A DNA stretch of 64,000 bases from NCBI RefSeq assembly GCF_001953745.1, contig NZ_LWLN01000001.1:496001-560000 (forward strand), read 5' to 3'. Made by a program: the position numbers and the translations under genes. Source of the DNA: Natrinema saccharevitans. GTDB lineage: Archaea > Halobacteriota > Halobacteria > Halobacteriales > Natrialbaceae. The notes under the pieces are model-generated. The model was given only the letters and a program-made list of their open reading frames with translations. It was not told where the DNA came from and did no database searches. How positions within the stretch are numbered: the first letter of the stretch is position 1; each line of letters begins with the position of its first letter. Positions 52,231-60,463 of this stretch are shown piece by piece.

Positions 52231-52563
52231 ATGGACCGGACGATCGACTTCTCGAGCGACTGGCCGTGGCTGCTCTTCTACGCGTCCCAGCTGGCCGGCC
52301 TGTCGCTCGTACTGTGCTTCGTCGTGTTTCCACTCGAGGGGCCCGTCGACGTGCTGATCGCCGTCCCGTTCGCGCTGTTGGTGGTCGCGGTGGCGGTGGG
52401 CCTGTGGCGGCGGGTGATCGACGGCGACGAGCGAGACCACCTCGGGACGGCCGACGACATCACGCACGACCCGTACGCGGACCCCGGACAGGCGGCTCGC
52501 GACAGGTGGGAGCGAGCGATCCGGCGGCTCCCCGACGGGGACGGCGACGACGAGCGGGACTGA
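52231..52563 (+). CDS. Small membrane protein with charged tail
   Basis: A 110-residue protein with two hydrophobic helices, near residues 12-34 (WLLFYASQLAGLSLVLCFVVF) and 39-59 (VDVLIAVPFALLVVAVAVGLW). They are followed by a 50-residue cytoplasmic tail rich in Asp and Arg (DERDHLGTADDITHDPY). No named domain is recognised. The gene stands alone between the M20 hydrolase and the 215-residue soluble protein, both on the same strand, with gaps of 186 and 94 nt. Confidence 0.7.
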   Translation: MDRTIDFSSDWPWLLFYASQLAGLSLVLCFVVFPLEGPVDVLIAVPFALLVVAVAVGLWRRVIDGDERDHLGTADDITHDPYADPGQAARDRWERAIRRLPDGDGDDERD

Positions 52564-52657
52564 GAGGCGGGAGCGGCGGCCGACTCGAGAATTGACAGTG
52601 TCGAATCACGTTCTCGGAATGGGAAACGTTAATTCGCGCGACCACCGTGTATCCTCC

Positions 52658-53305
52658 ATGAGCCAGGACGACGTGCCGGAGTCGCTGCGGACGGCGGCGG
52701 ACTCGGATCGCCCGCGCGGGATTCTCACGCCCTCCGACCGCGATTTCCTGCTCGGCCGGAAGACCGACTACACCGACCACTCCAAGAAACAGAAACGAAA
52801 CCGCATCCGGCGGCGGGTGCGCAACGCGGTTCTCGATTTCAGCATTCTCTTCGAGTACATGGAGGAACGCGACCGGGAGACGGTCTTCGACCCCGACGAC
52901 GAGGAACGCGACGCCTACACGCAGGGGATCACGGACATGCTCGCGTTCCTCCATCTCGGGACGATGGGGTATCACACGCCGTTCAAGGACATGCTCTCGG
53001 AGGGGGTCGGCAAGGCCGAACAGCGCCTGGCGGGCTCGAACTATCGGATGGTCAACGTCGAGTTCAACGTCGATCCGGTCGGCCAGATCGACGTCGACGA
53101 GGTCGTCGACAAACTGGAAAACGAGGAGTTCGCCCAGCTCACCGACGAGGAACTCCGCGCGTTCGTCCGCCTGCTGACGATGTCCGACGACTTTTCGCCG
53201 ACGGAAACACGGGCAGAAATCAAAGACCGGGTCGACGAGTTCGCCGATCGAGTGACCGAAAGCACCGAGGCCCGCGAGCGAGCCGTCGAGGAGCTAACGG
53301 ACTGA
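52658..53305 (+). CDS. Conserved haloarchaeal protein of unknown function
   Basis: A 215-residue soluble, acidic, mostly helical protein. The N-terminal motif RGILTPSDRDFLLGRKTDYTD followed by the basic KKQKRNRIRRRVRNAVLDF is seen in several haloarchaeal DUF families (DUF5806-like, from memory). The C-terminal third (EFAQLTDEELRAFVRLLTMSDD through EIKDRVDEFADRV) is a charged helical repeat. The basic patch could contact nucleic acid, but no function is assigned. Its TGA is the first triplet of a palindromic element. Confidence 0.75.
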   Translation: MSQDDVPESLRTAADSDRPRGILTPSDRDFLLGRKTDYTDHSKKQKRNRIRRRVRNAVLDFSILFEYMEERDRETVFDPDDEERDAYTQGITDMLAFLHLGTMGYHTPFKDMLSEGVGKAEQRLAGSNYRMVNVEFNVDPVGQIDVDEVVDKLENEEFAQLTDEELRAFVRLLTMSDDFSPTETRAEIKDRVDEFADRVTESTEARERAVEELTD

Positions 53306-53390
53306 GACGGACCGCTGTCCGTCAGTTCCGGCGCAACCGCCGGACGGACGCGGTTGCGCCGGGAAACCGTTACGACAGACCGTCTGAGAC
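53303..53390. repeat. 3'-end palindrome family B, copy at 53.3 kb
   Basis: Starts at the TGA stop with TGAGACGGACCGCTGTCCGT, continues CAGTTCCGGCGCAACCG, and returns as CGGTTGCGCCGGGAAACCG and ACGACAGACCGTCTGAGAC. The arms are about 35 bp with mismatches. Between 53391 and 53735 nothing gene-like is seen. Confidence 0.75.
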
Positions 53391-53735
53391 GCCGTCATCG
53401 AATTCCGTTTTCGGCACGCAGTCGTCCGGCGCTCGGCTCGAGTCGGCAGTGATCGCGGGGTCGGCACGGCCGGCCTCTCACTGAACGGATCGACCACGTT
53501 CGCGAGGCGGTGCGCCCGGCGGACGTCGTCGCCTCGGTCGTCACCGCTCTCCGTTCGCGAACACGCTTTCTGATCGGGTCGCTAGTTCGCTATCTCCTCG
53601 CCTGTCTTCTGTAGGATTACAACCATCACTTTAAAAAGCATAGTGCAGACATATGGCCACTTATATTGGGTATATAATGGATTTCACTGGTAAATGTTGG
53701 GTAAACGTAATCCGTTTATTATCTCCGCGAGTGAG

Positions 53736-53752
53736 AAACACTTATTGTATAC
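53736..53752. promoter_or_regulatory. BCCT promoter element, shared with 62151
   Basis: AAACACTTATTGTATAC overlaps the TATA of the BCCT transcript (about 26 nt before 53771) and is nearly the same as AAACACTCATTGTGTATA at 62152-62169. Both contain ACAC-N5-GT(A/G)T. Confidence 0.5.
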
Positions 53753-53770
53753 GGCGTCAATGGTCGCGGT

Positions 53771-53857
53771 ATGCCATTGCGCAGCATGGTGAACGATCGG
53801 TGGAGAACGGGGCAACCAACGTGCCATCGCGCGATCCACAGGGGTGAGGTCGGATGA
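53771..53857 (+). CDS. Leaderless 28-codon mini-ORF overlapping the BCCT start
   Basis: ATG 53771 lies about 26 nt after the TATA-like TTATTGTA, so the mRNA probably begins at this codon. The 28-residue product (MPLRSMVNDRWRTGQPTCHR and on) is basic and ends in a TGA overlapping the BCCT ATG (ATGA at 53854-53857). It may act as a translational coupler or regulatory peptide. No homologue is known to me. Confidence 0.45.
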   Translation: MPLRSMVNDRWRTGQPTCHRAIHRGEVG

Positions 53858-55497
53858 GCGACGCGGACCAGGGGATGGTCGACGAGTTCCTCGAGGAGAT
53901 CGATCCGGTCGTCTTCGCGTTCGGGGCGTTGCTGACTGCCGGCGTGATCGTGGCGTTCTTTATCAACCAGAGTGCTGTCACGGAGACGATCAACACCGTG
54001 TACGGCTGGGTCGTCGAGTACCTGAACTGGGCGCTGTTGGTGATCGTGTTCCTGATCGTTCTCTTCCTGCTGTTCCTGATCGTCGGGCCGTGGGGGAGGA
54101 TCAAGATGGGGGACTCGGATCCGGAGTACAGCTTCCTGTCGTACTTCGCGATGTTGTACTCCGCCGGGTTCGCGGCAGGGGTCGTCTTCTGGGGACCGAC
54201 CGAAGCGCTGTTCTACTACAATAACCCGTCGCCGCTGTTCGGCGTCGAGGGCGGGACGAGCGAGGCGATCCCGATCGCGATTCAGCAGACGCTGTTCCAC
54301 TGGGCGCTGCCCCAACTGGCTGTCTTCACGATCATGGGACTCGCTATTTCCTACTTCGCGTACAATTACGATGACGTCCCGCTCCGGGTCTCGTCGGCGC
54401 TGACGCCGATAATCGGGAAGGAGAACCTCGACGGCCCGGCCGCGAAGGTCGTCGACATCCTCGCCGTCTTCGCGACGATCGGCGGCGTGGCCACCTCGCT
54501 CGGCTTCATCGGCAGCCAGTTTATCGCCGGACTCAGTTACCAGTGGGGGATCGACTTGGGGAACGTCGGCATCCTCCTCGTGGTGACCACGATGACGCTC
54601 CTGTTTACGATCTCGATGGTGCTGGGCGTCGACAGGGGCATCCGCCGGCTGTCGAACTTCAACATGATCCTGTTCGTCATCCTCATGGCCGCGACGTTCA
54701 TTCTGGGCCCGACGCTGTTCCTGCTCCTGCTGGGCTCGCAGGCCATGGGCGGCATGATCGCCGACTTCACGTCCATGAGCCTCTACACGGGAACCGGCTC
54801 CGACGGTGGGACGACGTGGATGAACTCGTGGACCGTCTTCTACTGGGCGTGGGCGCTCTCGTGGTCTCCGTTCGCCGGCCTGTTCATCGCCCGCATCTCC
54901 AAGGGCCGGACCGTCCGCGAAGTAGCCTTCACCGGCATCGGCGCGACCTCGGCCGCGACCATCCCGTGGTTCACGTTCGTCGGCGGCACCGCGCTGCAGT
55001 ACCATCACACCGGAACGGCCGACTTCAGCACCGTGATCGCCAACGAGACGCCGGAAGTGTCGGGCTTCATCCTCTTCGACGCCTTCCCGCTCGGGACGGT
55101 GTTCATGATCGCCTTCATGATCCTCGTGACGACGTTCTTCATCACGTCGGCGGACTCCTCGACGCTCGCCGTCTCGATGATGACCACCGGTGGCAAGGCC
55201 AGCCCCTCGAACATCAACCGGATCTTCTGGGGCGTCGTCCTCGGCATGACCGCCGCGATCCTCATGATCATCGGCGGCGAGGGCGGAACGAGCGCGCTCC
55301 AGAACGCGGTCATCATCACCGGTGCACCGTTCGCGTTCGTCTGTTTCGCCGCGATGCTCTCGCTGATCAAGGACTTCGGCTCGAGCTACGGTCGCGTCCT
55401 CCTGCAGGACGAGACCGTCCTGATCGGCTCGAGTCGACAGTCCGACGCCGACTCCCCGTCCGGCCCCGCCGGTACCGTCGAAACGGACGACGACTGA
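53854..55497 (+). CDS. BCCT-family compatible-solute transporter
   Basis: A 547-residue betaine/choline/carnitine/ectoine transporter with 12 helices. After an N-terminal segment MSDADQGMVDEFLEEIDPVVFAF come AAGVVFWGPTEALFYYNNP, the BCCT signature WTVFYWAWALSWSPFAGLFIARISKGRTVREV, and TTFFITSADSSTLAVSMM. It takes up zwitterionic quaternary amines or ectoines by Na+ symport. The aromatic-box Trp cluster on helix 8 is retained (TVFYWAWALSW). Its position before the aminotransferase and the ectoine-hydrolase-like gene suggests ectoine or betaine as a nutrient substrate. Confidence 0.94.
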   Translation: MSDADQGMVDEFLEEIDPVVFAFGALLTAGVIVAFFINQSAVTETINTVYGWVVEYLNWALLVIVFLIVLFLLFLIVGPWGRIKMGDSDPEYSFLSYFAMLYSAGFAAGVVFWGPTEALFYYNNPSPLFGVEGGTSEAIPIAIQQTLFHWALPQLAVFTIMGLAISYFAYNYDDVPLRVSSALTPIIGKENLDGPAAKVVDILAVFATIGGVATSLGFIGSQFIAGLSYQWGIDLGNVGILLVVTTMTLLFTISMVLGVDRGIRRLSNFNMILFVILMAATFILGPTLFLLLLGSQAMGGMIADFTSMSLYTGTGSDGGTTWMNSWTVFYWAWALSWSPFAGLFIARISKGRTVREVAFTGIGATSAATIPWFTFVGGTALQYHHTGTADFSTVIANETPEVSGFILFDAFPLGTVFMIAFMILVTTFFITSADSSTLAVSMMTTGGKASPSNINRIFWGVVLGMTAAILMIIGGEGGTSALQNAVIITGAPFAFVCFAAMLSLIKDFGSSYGRVLLQDETVLIGSSRQSDADSPSGPAGTVETDDD

Positions 55498-55612
55498 CCG
55501 CGTCGACGCCGCCGCGGCCGGCCCGGGGCTATCGCCGGCCGTCATGCTGTTCGCTTTTTCGCCGTCGCGACCACACATCCTCGCCAATCCATAACAAGTT
55601 TTAATGTACGAG

Positions 55613-55631
55613 ATACACATAAACTGTGTAT
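55613..55631. promoter_or_regulatory. Palindromic operator across the aminotransferase start
   Basis: ATACACA-TAAAC-TGTGTAT is a perfect 7-bp inverted repeat that includes the first two bases of the ATG at 55630. It follows the TATA-like TTTTAATG at 55600-55607, a placement typical of repression. Confidence 0.6.
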
Positions 55632-56991
55632 GGATAGGGACACGGCGGAACCCGACGCGGACGCGCTTCCCGGGCCGAACGCGAAGCAGTGGGTCGACTT
55701 CCACCAGGAGTACTCCGCGCCCAGCGAGTACTCTCACGAGTTCGTCTGGGACGTGACCCGCGAGGCCGACGGGCCCTTCGTCACGGACGTCGACGGCAAC
55801 GTCCTGCTCGATTTCACCTGTCACATCGGCGCGGCACCGCTTGGCTACAACAACGAGACGGTCCTCGAGAAAGTCCGCGAGTTCGACCTCGTCGAACCGA
55901 TGAAGATCGCGGGCCAGGACATGTACTTCGGCTCCGGCCCCAACCCCGACGAGGCCGACTTCCCCGGCTCGAGCCACCTCATGCAGAAGCTGACCGAGGT
56001 CTCGAGCCAGTACGGCATGGACACGGTCTTCCTCTCGAACTCCGGCGCGGAGGCCATGGAGAACGCGATGAAGATCACCAACGCCTACCGCGCGCCGGCC
56101 AAGTACGGCGTCGCATTCGGCGGTAGCTTCCACGGCCGCACCCTCGGGACCCTCTCGATCACGAAGTCCAAGGACGTCTACACGCGCCACTACCCCGAGA
56201 TCAGCGGGATCGAAACGGTCCCGTTCTGCGCCGACCGGGGCTGTGACGCCGACAGCTGCGATTGCGGCTTCTTCGCCGGCGGCGGCTCGCAACTCAGAAC
56301 CATGCTCGCGCCCGAGGGCGGCCACGTCGACCCCGACGAGGTCGCCTTCCTCACGCTCGAGCCGATCCAGGGCGTCGGCGGCTACCGCTTCCCCAGTCAG
56401 GAGTTCATGGGGGAGGTCGCGGCCGTCACCGACGAGTACGACATTCCCCTGGTCGTCGACGAGATCCAGGCCGGCGTCGGCCGGACCGGCGAGATCTGGG
56501 CTTCCGATCACTACCCGATCGAACCCGACGTCATCGCCAGCGCGAAGGCCCTGCGCGTCGGCGCGACCATCTCTCGCTCCGAGGTGTTCCCCAGCCAGAA
56601 GAACCGGCTCGGCTCGACCTTCGGCGGCGGCGACCTGCTGGGCTCGATGATGGGCGCGTTCACGCTCGAGGCCATCGAGGAACACGACCTGCTCGAGAAC
56701 GCGACCCGCCGCGGCGAGCAGGCGAAAGAACTCCTACGCGACGACGTGCCCGACCACGTCGAGGACGTCCGCGGCAAGGGCCTGATGCTCGCCGTCGAGT
56801 TCGATACCCCCGAGCGCCGGAACGCGATCGTCGAGGCGGCCCTCGAGCGCGGACTGTTGACCCTCGGCTGCGGGAAGAAGACGATCCGACTGCTGCCGCC
56901 GCTGGACTCGACCGAGCGCGAGATCGAACTCGGCGTCGACATCTTCTGCGAGGCGATCGAAGCCGTCGGCCCGAGCGCGAAAGTGGCCTGA
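55630..56991 (+). CDS. Class III aminotransferase with cysteine-rich insertion
   Basis: A 453-residue PLP aminotransferase. FLSNSGAEAMENAMKITNAYR binds the cofactor phosphate, FGGSFHGRTLGTLSITKSK follows, LVVDEIQAGVGRTGEIWASD holds the PLP-ring Asp, and ASAKALRVGATI the lysine. GSTFGGGDLLGSMMG and IRLLPPLDSTEREIELGVD finish the fold. It resembles archaeal 4-aminobutyrate, ornithine or lysine-epsilon aminotransferases. A stretch near residue 200, FCADRGCDADSCDCGFF, carries four cysteines. A palindrome spans its start, and a family B element begins at its stop. Confidence 0.88.
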   Translation: MDRDTAEPDADALPGPNAKQWVDFHQEYSAPSEYSHEFVWDVTREADGPFVTDVDGNVLLDFTCHIGAAPLGYNNETVLEKVREFDLVEPMKIAGQDMYFGSGPNPDEADFPGSSHLMQKLTEVSSQYGMDTVFLSNSGAEAMENAMKITNAYRAPAKYGVAFGGSFHGRTLGTLSITKSKDVYTRHYPEISGIETVPFCADRGCDADSCDCGFFAGGGSQLRTMLAPEGGHVDPDEVAFLTLEPIQGVGGYRFPSQEFMGEVAAVTDEYDIPLVVDEIQAGVGRTGEIWASDHYPIEPDVIASAKALRVGATISRSEVFPSQKNRLGSTFGGGDLLGSMMGAFTLEAIEEHDLLENATRRGEQAKELLRDDVPDHVEDVRGKGLMLAVEFDTPERRNAIVEAALERGLLTLGCGKKTIRLLPPLDSTEREIELGVDIFCEAIEAVGPSAKVA

Positions 56992-57027
56992 GACGGTCCG
57001 CTGTAGTTTCCCGGCGCGACCGCCGGA
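56989..57027. repeat. 3'-end palindrome family B, partial copy
   Basis: TGAGACGGTCCGCTGTAGTT then TCCCGGCGCGACCGCCGGA begins exactly at the aminotransferase TGA. It matches the left arm of the copies at 40716 (minus) and 53303. The right arm is missing. Confidence 0.65.
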
Positions 57028-57047
57028 TCAACGATTCGTTGGCTCGG

Positions 57048-57593
57048 TTACCACGGCTCGTTCTTCAACTCGAGTTTGTACGCGGCCACGTTCGTCGTCA
57101 CGTGCAGAATCGGGGTGAGGACGACGACGACGAGGATCACCTCGAGCGTGAACCACTCGCGGAACCACTCGAAGTCCAGCAGGGCCGCGAGCGGTAAGGA
57201 GACGACGACGAAGTCCAGCTGGTCGAGGCCGGGGAACATCGCACCGCGCTGGCGGCCGGTCCGGCGCTTGAGAAAGGAGGCGAGGATGTCCCCGAGCATC
57301 GCGCCGCCGGCGAGGCCGAGCGCCGCGAGTGGGGTAAAGGCCGGCACGTCGAAACCGAGGGCGCTACTGACGTCGCCCGCGATAACCGTCAGCACGGCCG
57401 CGAGCGCGAGGCCCGCCGCGACGCCCATCGCCGTCCCGCGCCAGGTCTTTCCGTCGCCGAGTACCCGCTTGTCGCCCCAGGTCCGACCGCCGTCGATCGG
57501 TCGGCCGCCGCCGGCCAGCACCGCGGCGTTGTTGGGGACGTACGCGGGCAACATCGCCCAGAACGCGATCACGAGCGTCTCGAGTACTGCCAT
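57048..57593 (-). CDS. carS: CDP-archaeol synthase
   Basis: A 181-residue integral membrane CTP:2,3-di-O-geranylgeranylglycerol-1-phosphate cytidyltransferase, which makes CDP-archaeol for phospholipid head-group addition. FWAMLPAYVPNNAAVLAGGG, PIDGGRTWGDKRVLGDGKTWRG (the conserved D-G-K-T-x-R-G cytoplasmic motif) and GAMLGDILASFLKRRTGRQRG are diagnostic. About five helices are present. The ATG at 57593 gives the usual short start MAVLETLVIAFWAMLP. It is convergent with the aminotransferase and unrelated to the catabolic genes on either side. Confidence 0.93.
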   Translation of the reverse strand: MAVLETLVIAFWAMLPAYVPNNAAVLAGGGRPIDGGRTWGDKRVLGDGKTWRGTAMGVAAGLALAAVLTVIAGDVSSALGFDVPAFTPLAALGLAGGAMLGDILASFLKRRTGRQRGAMFPGLDQLDFVVVSLPLAALLDFEWFREWFTLEVILVVVVLTPILHVTTNVAAYKLELKNEPW

Positions 57594-57739
57594 ATCGGCC
57601 GGGAGGAACCGACGTGTCTTAACGGCCGGTGGTTCGATCGAACGGCTCCGACCGGTTCGAGACGGCCGACGCGCCCTCGAGCCGGGTGTGATCGCGGATC
57701 CGGCCCGCCGCCGTCGGCCCGGCTCGCCCATATTGTAAA

Positions 57740-57761
57740 CAGTATCTGTATCTACTATACA
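57740..57761. promoter_or_regulatory. Promoter motifs upstream of DoeA-like gene
   Basis: CAGTATCTGTAT (57740-57751) is identical to 46633-46644. Overlapping it, TGTAT-CTACT-ATACA (57747-57761) is a perfect 5-bp inverted repeat. Both lie upstream of the TATA-like TTTTATTA near 57770. Confidence 0.5.
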
Positions 57762-57813
57762 CGAAAAGATTTTATTACTACTAATCGATGCTCCTCGTAG
57801 AGACCCTGTTACC

Positions 57814-58995
57814 ATGCCACGAGAGCATATTTTCGACGAGGCCGAATACGAACGACGGGTCGAACGGACCAAAGAGCGCTTGCGCGAGGAAGACCTCGAC
57901 GCGATCGTCGTCGCCGATCCGGCGAACATGAACTACCTGACCGGCTACGACGGCTGGTCCTTTTACGTCCATCAGGCCGTCGTCGTCACACCCGACCGCG
58001 ACGAACCGGTCTGGATCGGCCGCGACATGGACGGCGGCGGCGCGCGAGCGACGACCCACCTCGGCGACGACAGCATCCGCGCCTACAGCGACGACCACGT
58101 CCACTCGCCCCACGACCTCCACCCGATGGACTACGTGGCGGGCGTCTTAGAGGAACTCGAGGTCGCCGACGGCCGGATCGGCCTCGAGATGGACGCGGCC
58201 TACTTCACCGCGAAGTCCTACACCCGACTCCAGGCGAACCTCCCAGAGGCCGAGTTCGAGGACGCGACGCTTTTGGTCGGCTGGGTCCGGATCAAGAAAT
58301 CGGAGCAGGAACTCGAGTACATGCGCGAGGCCGCCCGCATCTCCGAGAACGCGATGCAGGCGGGGCTGGACGTCATCGAGGAGGGAGTTCCCGAGTACGA
58401 GGCCGCGGCCGCGATCTACGAGCAACTCATCACGGGCACCGAGGAGTACGGCGGCGACTACCCCTCGATCGTCCCGCTGATGCCCTCGGGCGATCACACC
58501 GGGACGCCCCACCTGACCTGGACCGACCGCGAGTTCGAGGACGGCGACCCGGTCATCATCGAACTCTCGGGCTGTCGGCACCGCTATCACTCCCCGCTCG
58601 CCCGCACCACCTTCGTCGGCGATCCGCCCGCGGAACTCCAGGAGACCGCCGACATCGTCGTCGAGGGGATCGAAGCTGCACTCGATACCGTCGAACCCGG
58701 CGTCACCTGCGAGGCCGTCGAGAAGGCCTGGCGCGAGACGATCGCCCAGTACGGCCTCGAGAAGGAGGACCGCATCGGCTACTCGATGGGGCTGGGCTAC
58801 CCGCCGGACTGGGGCGAACACACCGCGAGCATCCGTCCCGGCGACGAGACCGTCCTCGAGGAGGACATGACCTTCCACATGATCCCGGGCATCTGGACCG
58901 ACGAGATCGGCATGGAGATCAGCGAGACGTTCCGCGTCACGAGTACGGGCGCGGAGACGCTCGCGGACTTCCCGCGGGAGTTGTTCACGACGTAA
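57814..58995 (+). CDS. doeA: M24-family protein, probable ectoine hydrolase
   Basis: A 393-residue creatinase/aminopeptidase P-fold protein. ANMNYLTGYDGWSFYVHQAVVV near residue 35 and ELSGCRHRYHSPLARTTFVG near residue 250 match the DoeA/EutD ectoine hydrolases, which open ectoine to N-acetyl-2,4-diaminobutyrate. Canonical M24 metal ligands are largely lost: D-x-G becomes E-L-S, and the D-I-T-R-T position reads S-P-L-A-R-T, as expected for this non-peptidase branch. Neighbouring aminotransferases, M20 deacylase and BCCT carrier fit an ectoine pathway. Proline dipeptidase activity is the main alternative and seems unlikely. Confidence 0.82.
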   Translation: MPREHIFDEAEYERRVERTKERLREEDLDAIVVADPANMNYLTGYDGWSFYVHQAVVVTPDRDEPVWIGRDMDGGGARATTHLGDDSIRAYSDDHVHSPHDLHPMDYVAGVLEELEVADGRIGLEMDAAYFTAKSYTRLQANLPEAEFEDATLLVGWVRIKKSEQELEYMREAARISENAMQAGLDVIEEGVPEYEAAAAIYEQLITGTEEYGGDYPSIVPLMPSGDHTGTPHLTWTDREFEDGDPVIIELSGCRHRYHSPLARTTFVGDPPAELQETADIVVEGIEAALDTVEPGVTCEAVEKAWRETIAQYGLEKEDRIGYSMGLGYPPDWGEHTASIRPGDETVLEEDMTFHMIPGIWTDEIGMEISETFRVTSTGAETLADFPRELFTT

Positions 58996-59056
58996 CGCGG
59001 TCCGCCCCGACGTGGTACGGCTCACATACTAACCTCTGGAACCCGACTACCATCCA

Positions 59057-60364
59057 ATGACAACACCACCATCCACGGCGGAGACCGAATCGGCGGACGA
59101 ACCCGAATCCGCGCTGGTCACCGCCCGCAGACAGTTGGAACGCGCCGCGACCCACGTCGACGTCGACCCCGGCGTCGTCGAACGATTGAAACACCCGACG
59201 CGGGTCCAGCAGGTATCGGTCCCCTTAGAGCGAGAGGACGGCACCGTCGAGGTCTTCACCGGCTACCGGGCCCAGCACGACGACGTCCGCGGCCCCTACA
59301 AGGGAGGCCTGCGCTACCACCCCGAGGTCAGCGCCGAGGAGTGTATCGGCCTCTCGATGTGGATGACCTGGAAGTGCGCGGTGATGGACCTGCCCTTCGG
59401 CGGCGGGAAGGGCGGGATCGCCGTCGATCCCAAGTCCCTGACCGACGACGAGACCGAGCGGCTCACCCGCCGGTTCGCCGAGGAACTGCGCGACGTCGTC
59501 GGGCCGACGAAGGACGTCCCCGCGCCCGACATGGGGACCGACGCCCAGACGATGGCCTGGTTCATGGACGCCTACTCGATGCAACAGGGCGAGACCATCC
59601 CCGGCGTCGTCACCGGGAAGCCGCCGGTCATCGGCGGCTCCTACGGCCGCGAAGAGGCCCCCGGCCGTTCGACCGCCATCGCCGCCCGCGAGGCGATCCG
59701 GTACTACGACCGCGAGGTCTCGGAGACCACGGTCGCGGTGCAGGGCTTCGGCAGTGTGGGTGCCAACGCCGCCCGCCTGCTCCACGAGTGGGGCGCGTCG
59801 ATCGTCGCCGTCTCGGACGTCAACGGCGCGGTCTACGACGCCGACGGCCTCGACGTCGAGGCGATCCCCTCTCATCACGAGGAACCGGAGGCGGTCACCA
59901 GCTTCGCGACCGACCTCAAGGACGACGATAGCGTCCGTCGGCTCTCGAACGCGGACCTACTCGAACTCGACGTCGACGTCCTGATCCCGGCCGCGGTCGG
60001 CAACGTCCTCACCGCCGACAACGCCGACGCCGTCTCGGCCGACATCGTCGTCGAGGGGGCCAACGGCCCGACGACCTTCGCCGCCGACGCCGTCCTCGAG
60101 GAGCGGGACGTGCCGGTGATCCCGGACATCCTCGCGAACGCGGGCGGCGTCACCGTCTCCTACTTCGAGTGGCTCCAGGACATCAACCGCCGCCAGTGGT
60201 CCCTCGAGCGCGTCAACGAGGAACTCGAGGACCACATGCTCGAGGCCTGGACCGACCTTCGCGACGTGGTCGACGCCGAGGGGTTGACGTGGCGCGACGC
60301 CGCCTACGTGGTCGCGCTGTCCCGGATCGCCGAGGCGAAGGAGACGCGCGGGCTCTGGCCGTAG
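59057..60364 (+). CDS. gdh: Glutamate dehydrogenase
   Basis: A 435-residue Glu/Leu/Phe/Val dehydrogenase. The substrate-binding [16 protein letters not shown] and the catalytic lysine region [30 protein letters not shown], the NAD(P)-binding [17 protein letters not shown], and [23 protein letters not shown] are all present. It interconverts glutamate and 2-oxoglutarate. Beside two aminotransferases it could regenerate 2-oxoglutarate and release ammonium during compatible-solute catabolism. Haloarchaea carry several paralogues with different coenzyme use; the coenzyme is not decided here. It lies 61 nt downstream of the DoeA-like gene on the same strand. Confidence 0.94.
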   Translation: MTTPPSTAETESADEPESALVTARRQLERAATHVDVDPGVVERLKHPTRVQQVSVPLEREDGTVEVFTGYRAQHDDVRGPYKGGLRYHPEVSAEECIGLSMWMTWKCAVMDLPFGGGKGGIAVDPKSLTDDETERLTRRFAEELRDVVGPTKDVPAPDMGTDAQTMAWFMDAYSMQQGETIPGVVTGKPPVIGGSYGREEAPGRSTAIAAREAIRYYDREVSETTVAVQGFGSVGANAARLLHEWGASIVAVSDVNGAVYDADGLDVEAIPSHHEEPEAVTSFATDLKDDDSVRRLSNADLLELDVDVLIPAAVGNVLTADNADAVSADIVVEGANGPTTFAADAVLEERDVPVIPDILANAGGVTVSYFEWLQDINRRQWSLERVNEELEDHMLEAWTDLRDVVDAEGLTWRDAAYVVALSRIAEAKETRGLWP

Positions 60365-60463
60365 TCGGCTTCGGCCGCCAGCGGTAGCTCGAACCGGTCG
60401 CCGCCCGGCTGAGCGCGGTCGTGAAGGGAAGCGCTCATGTCCCGCCGGTCACATACTCCGACA

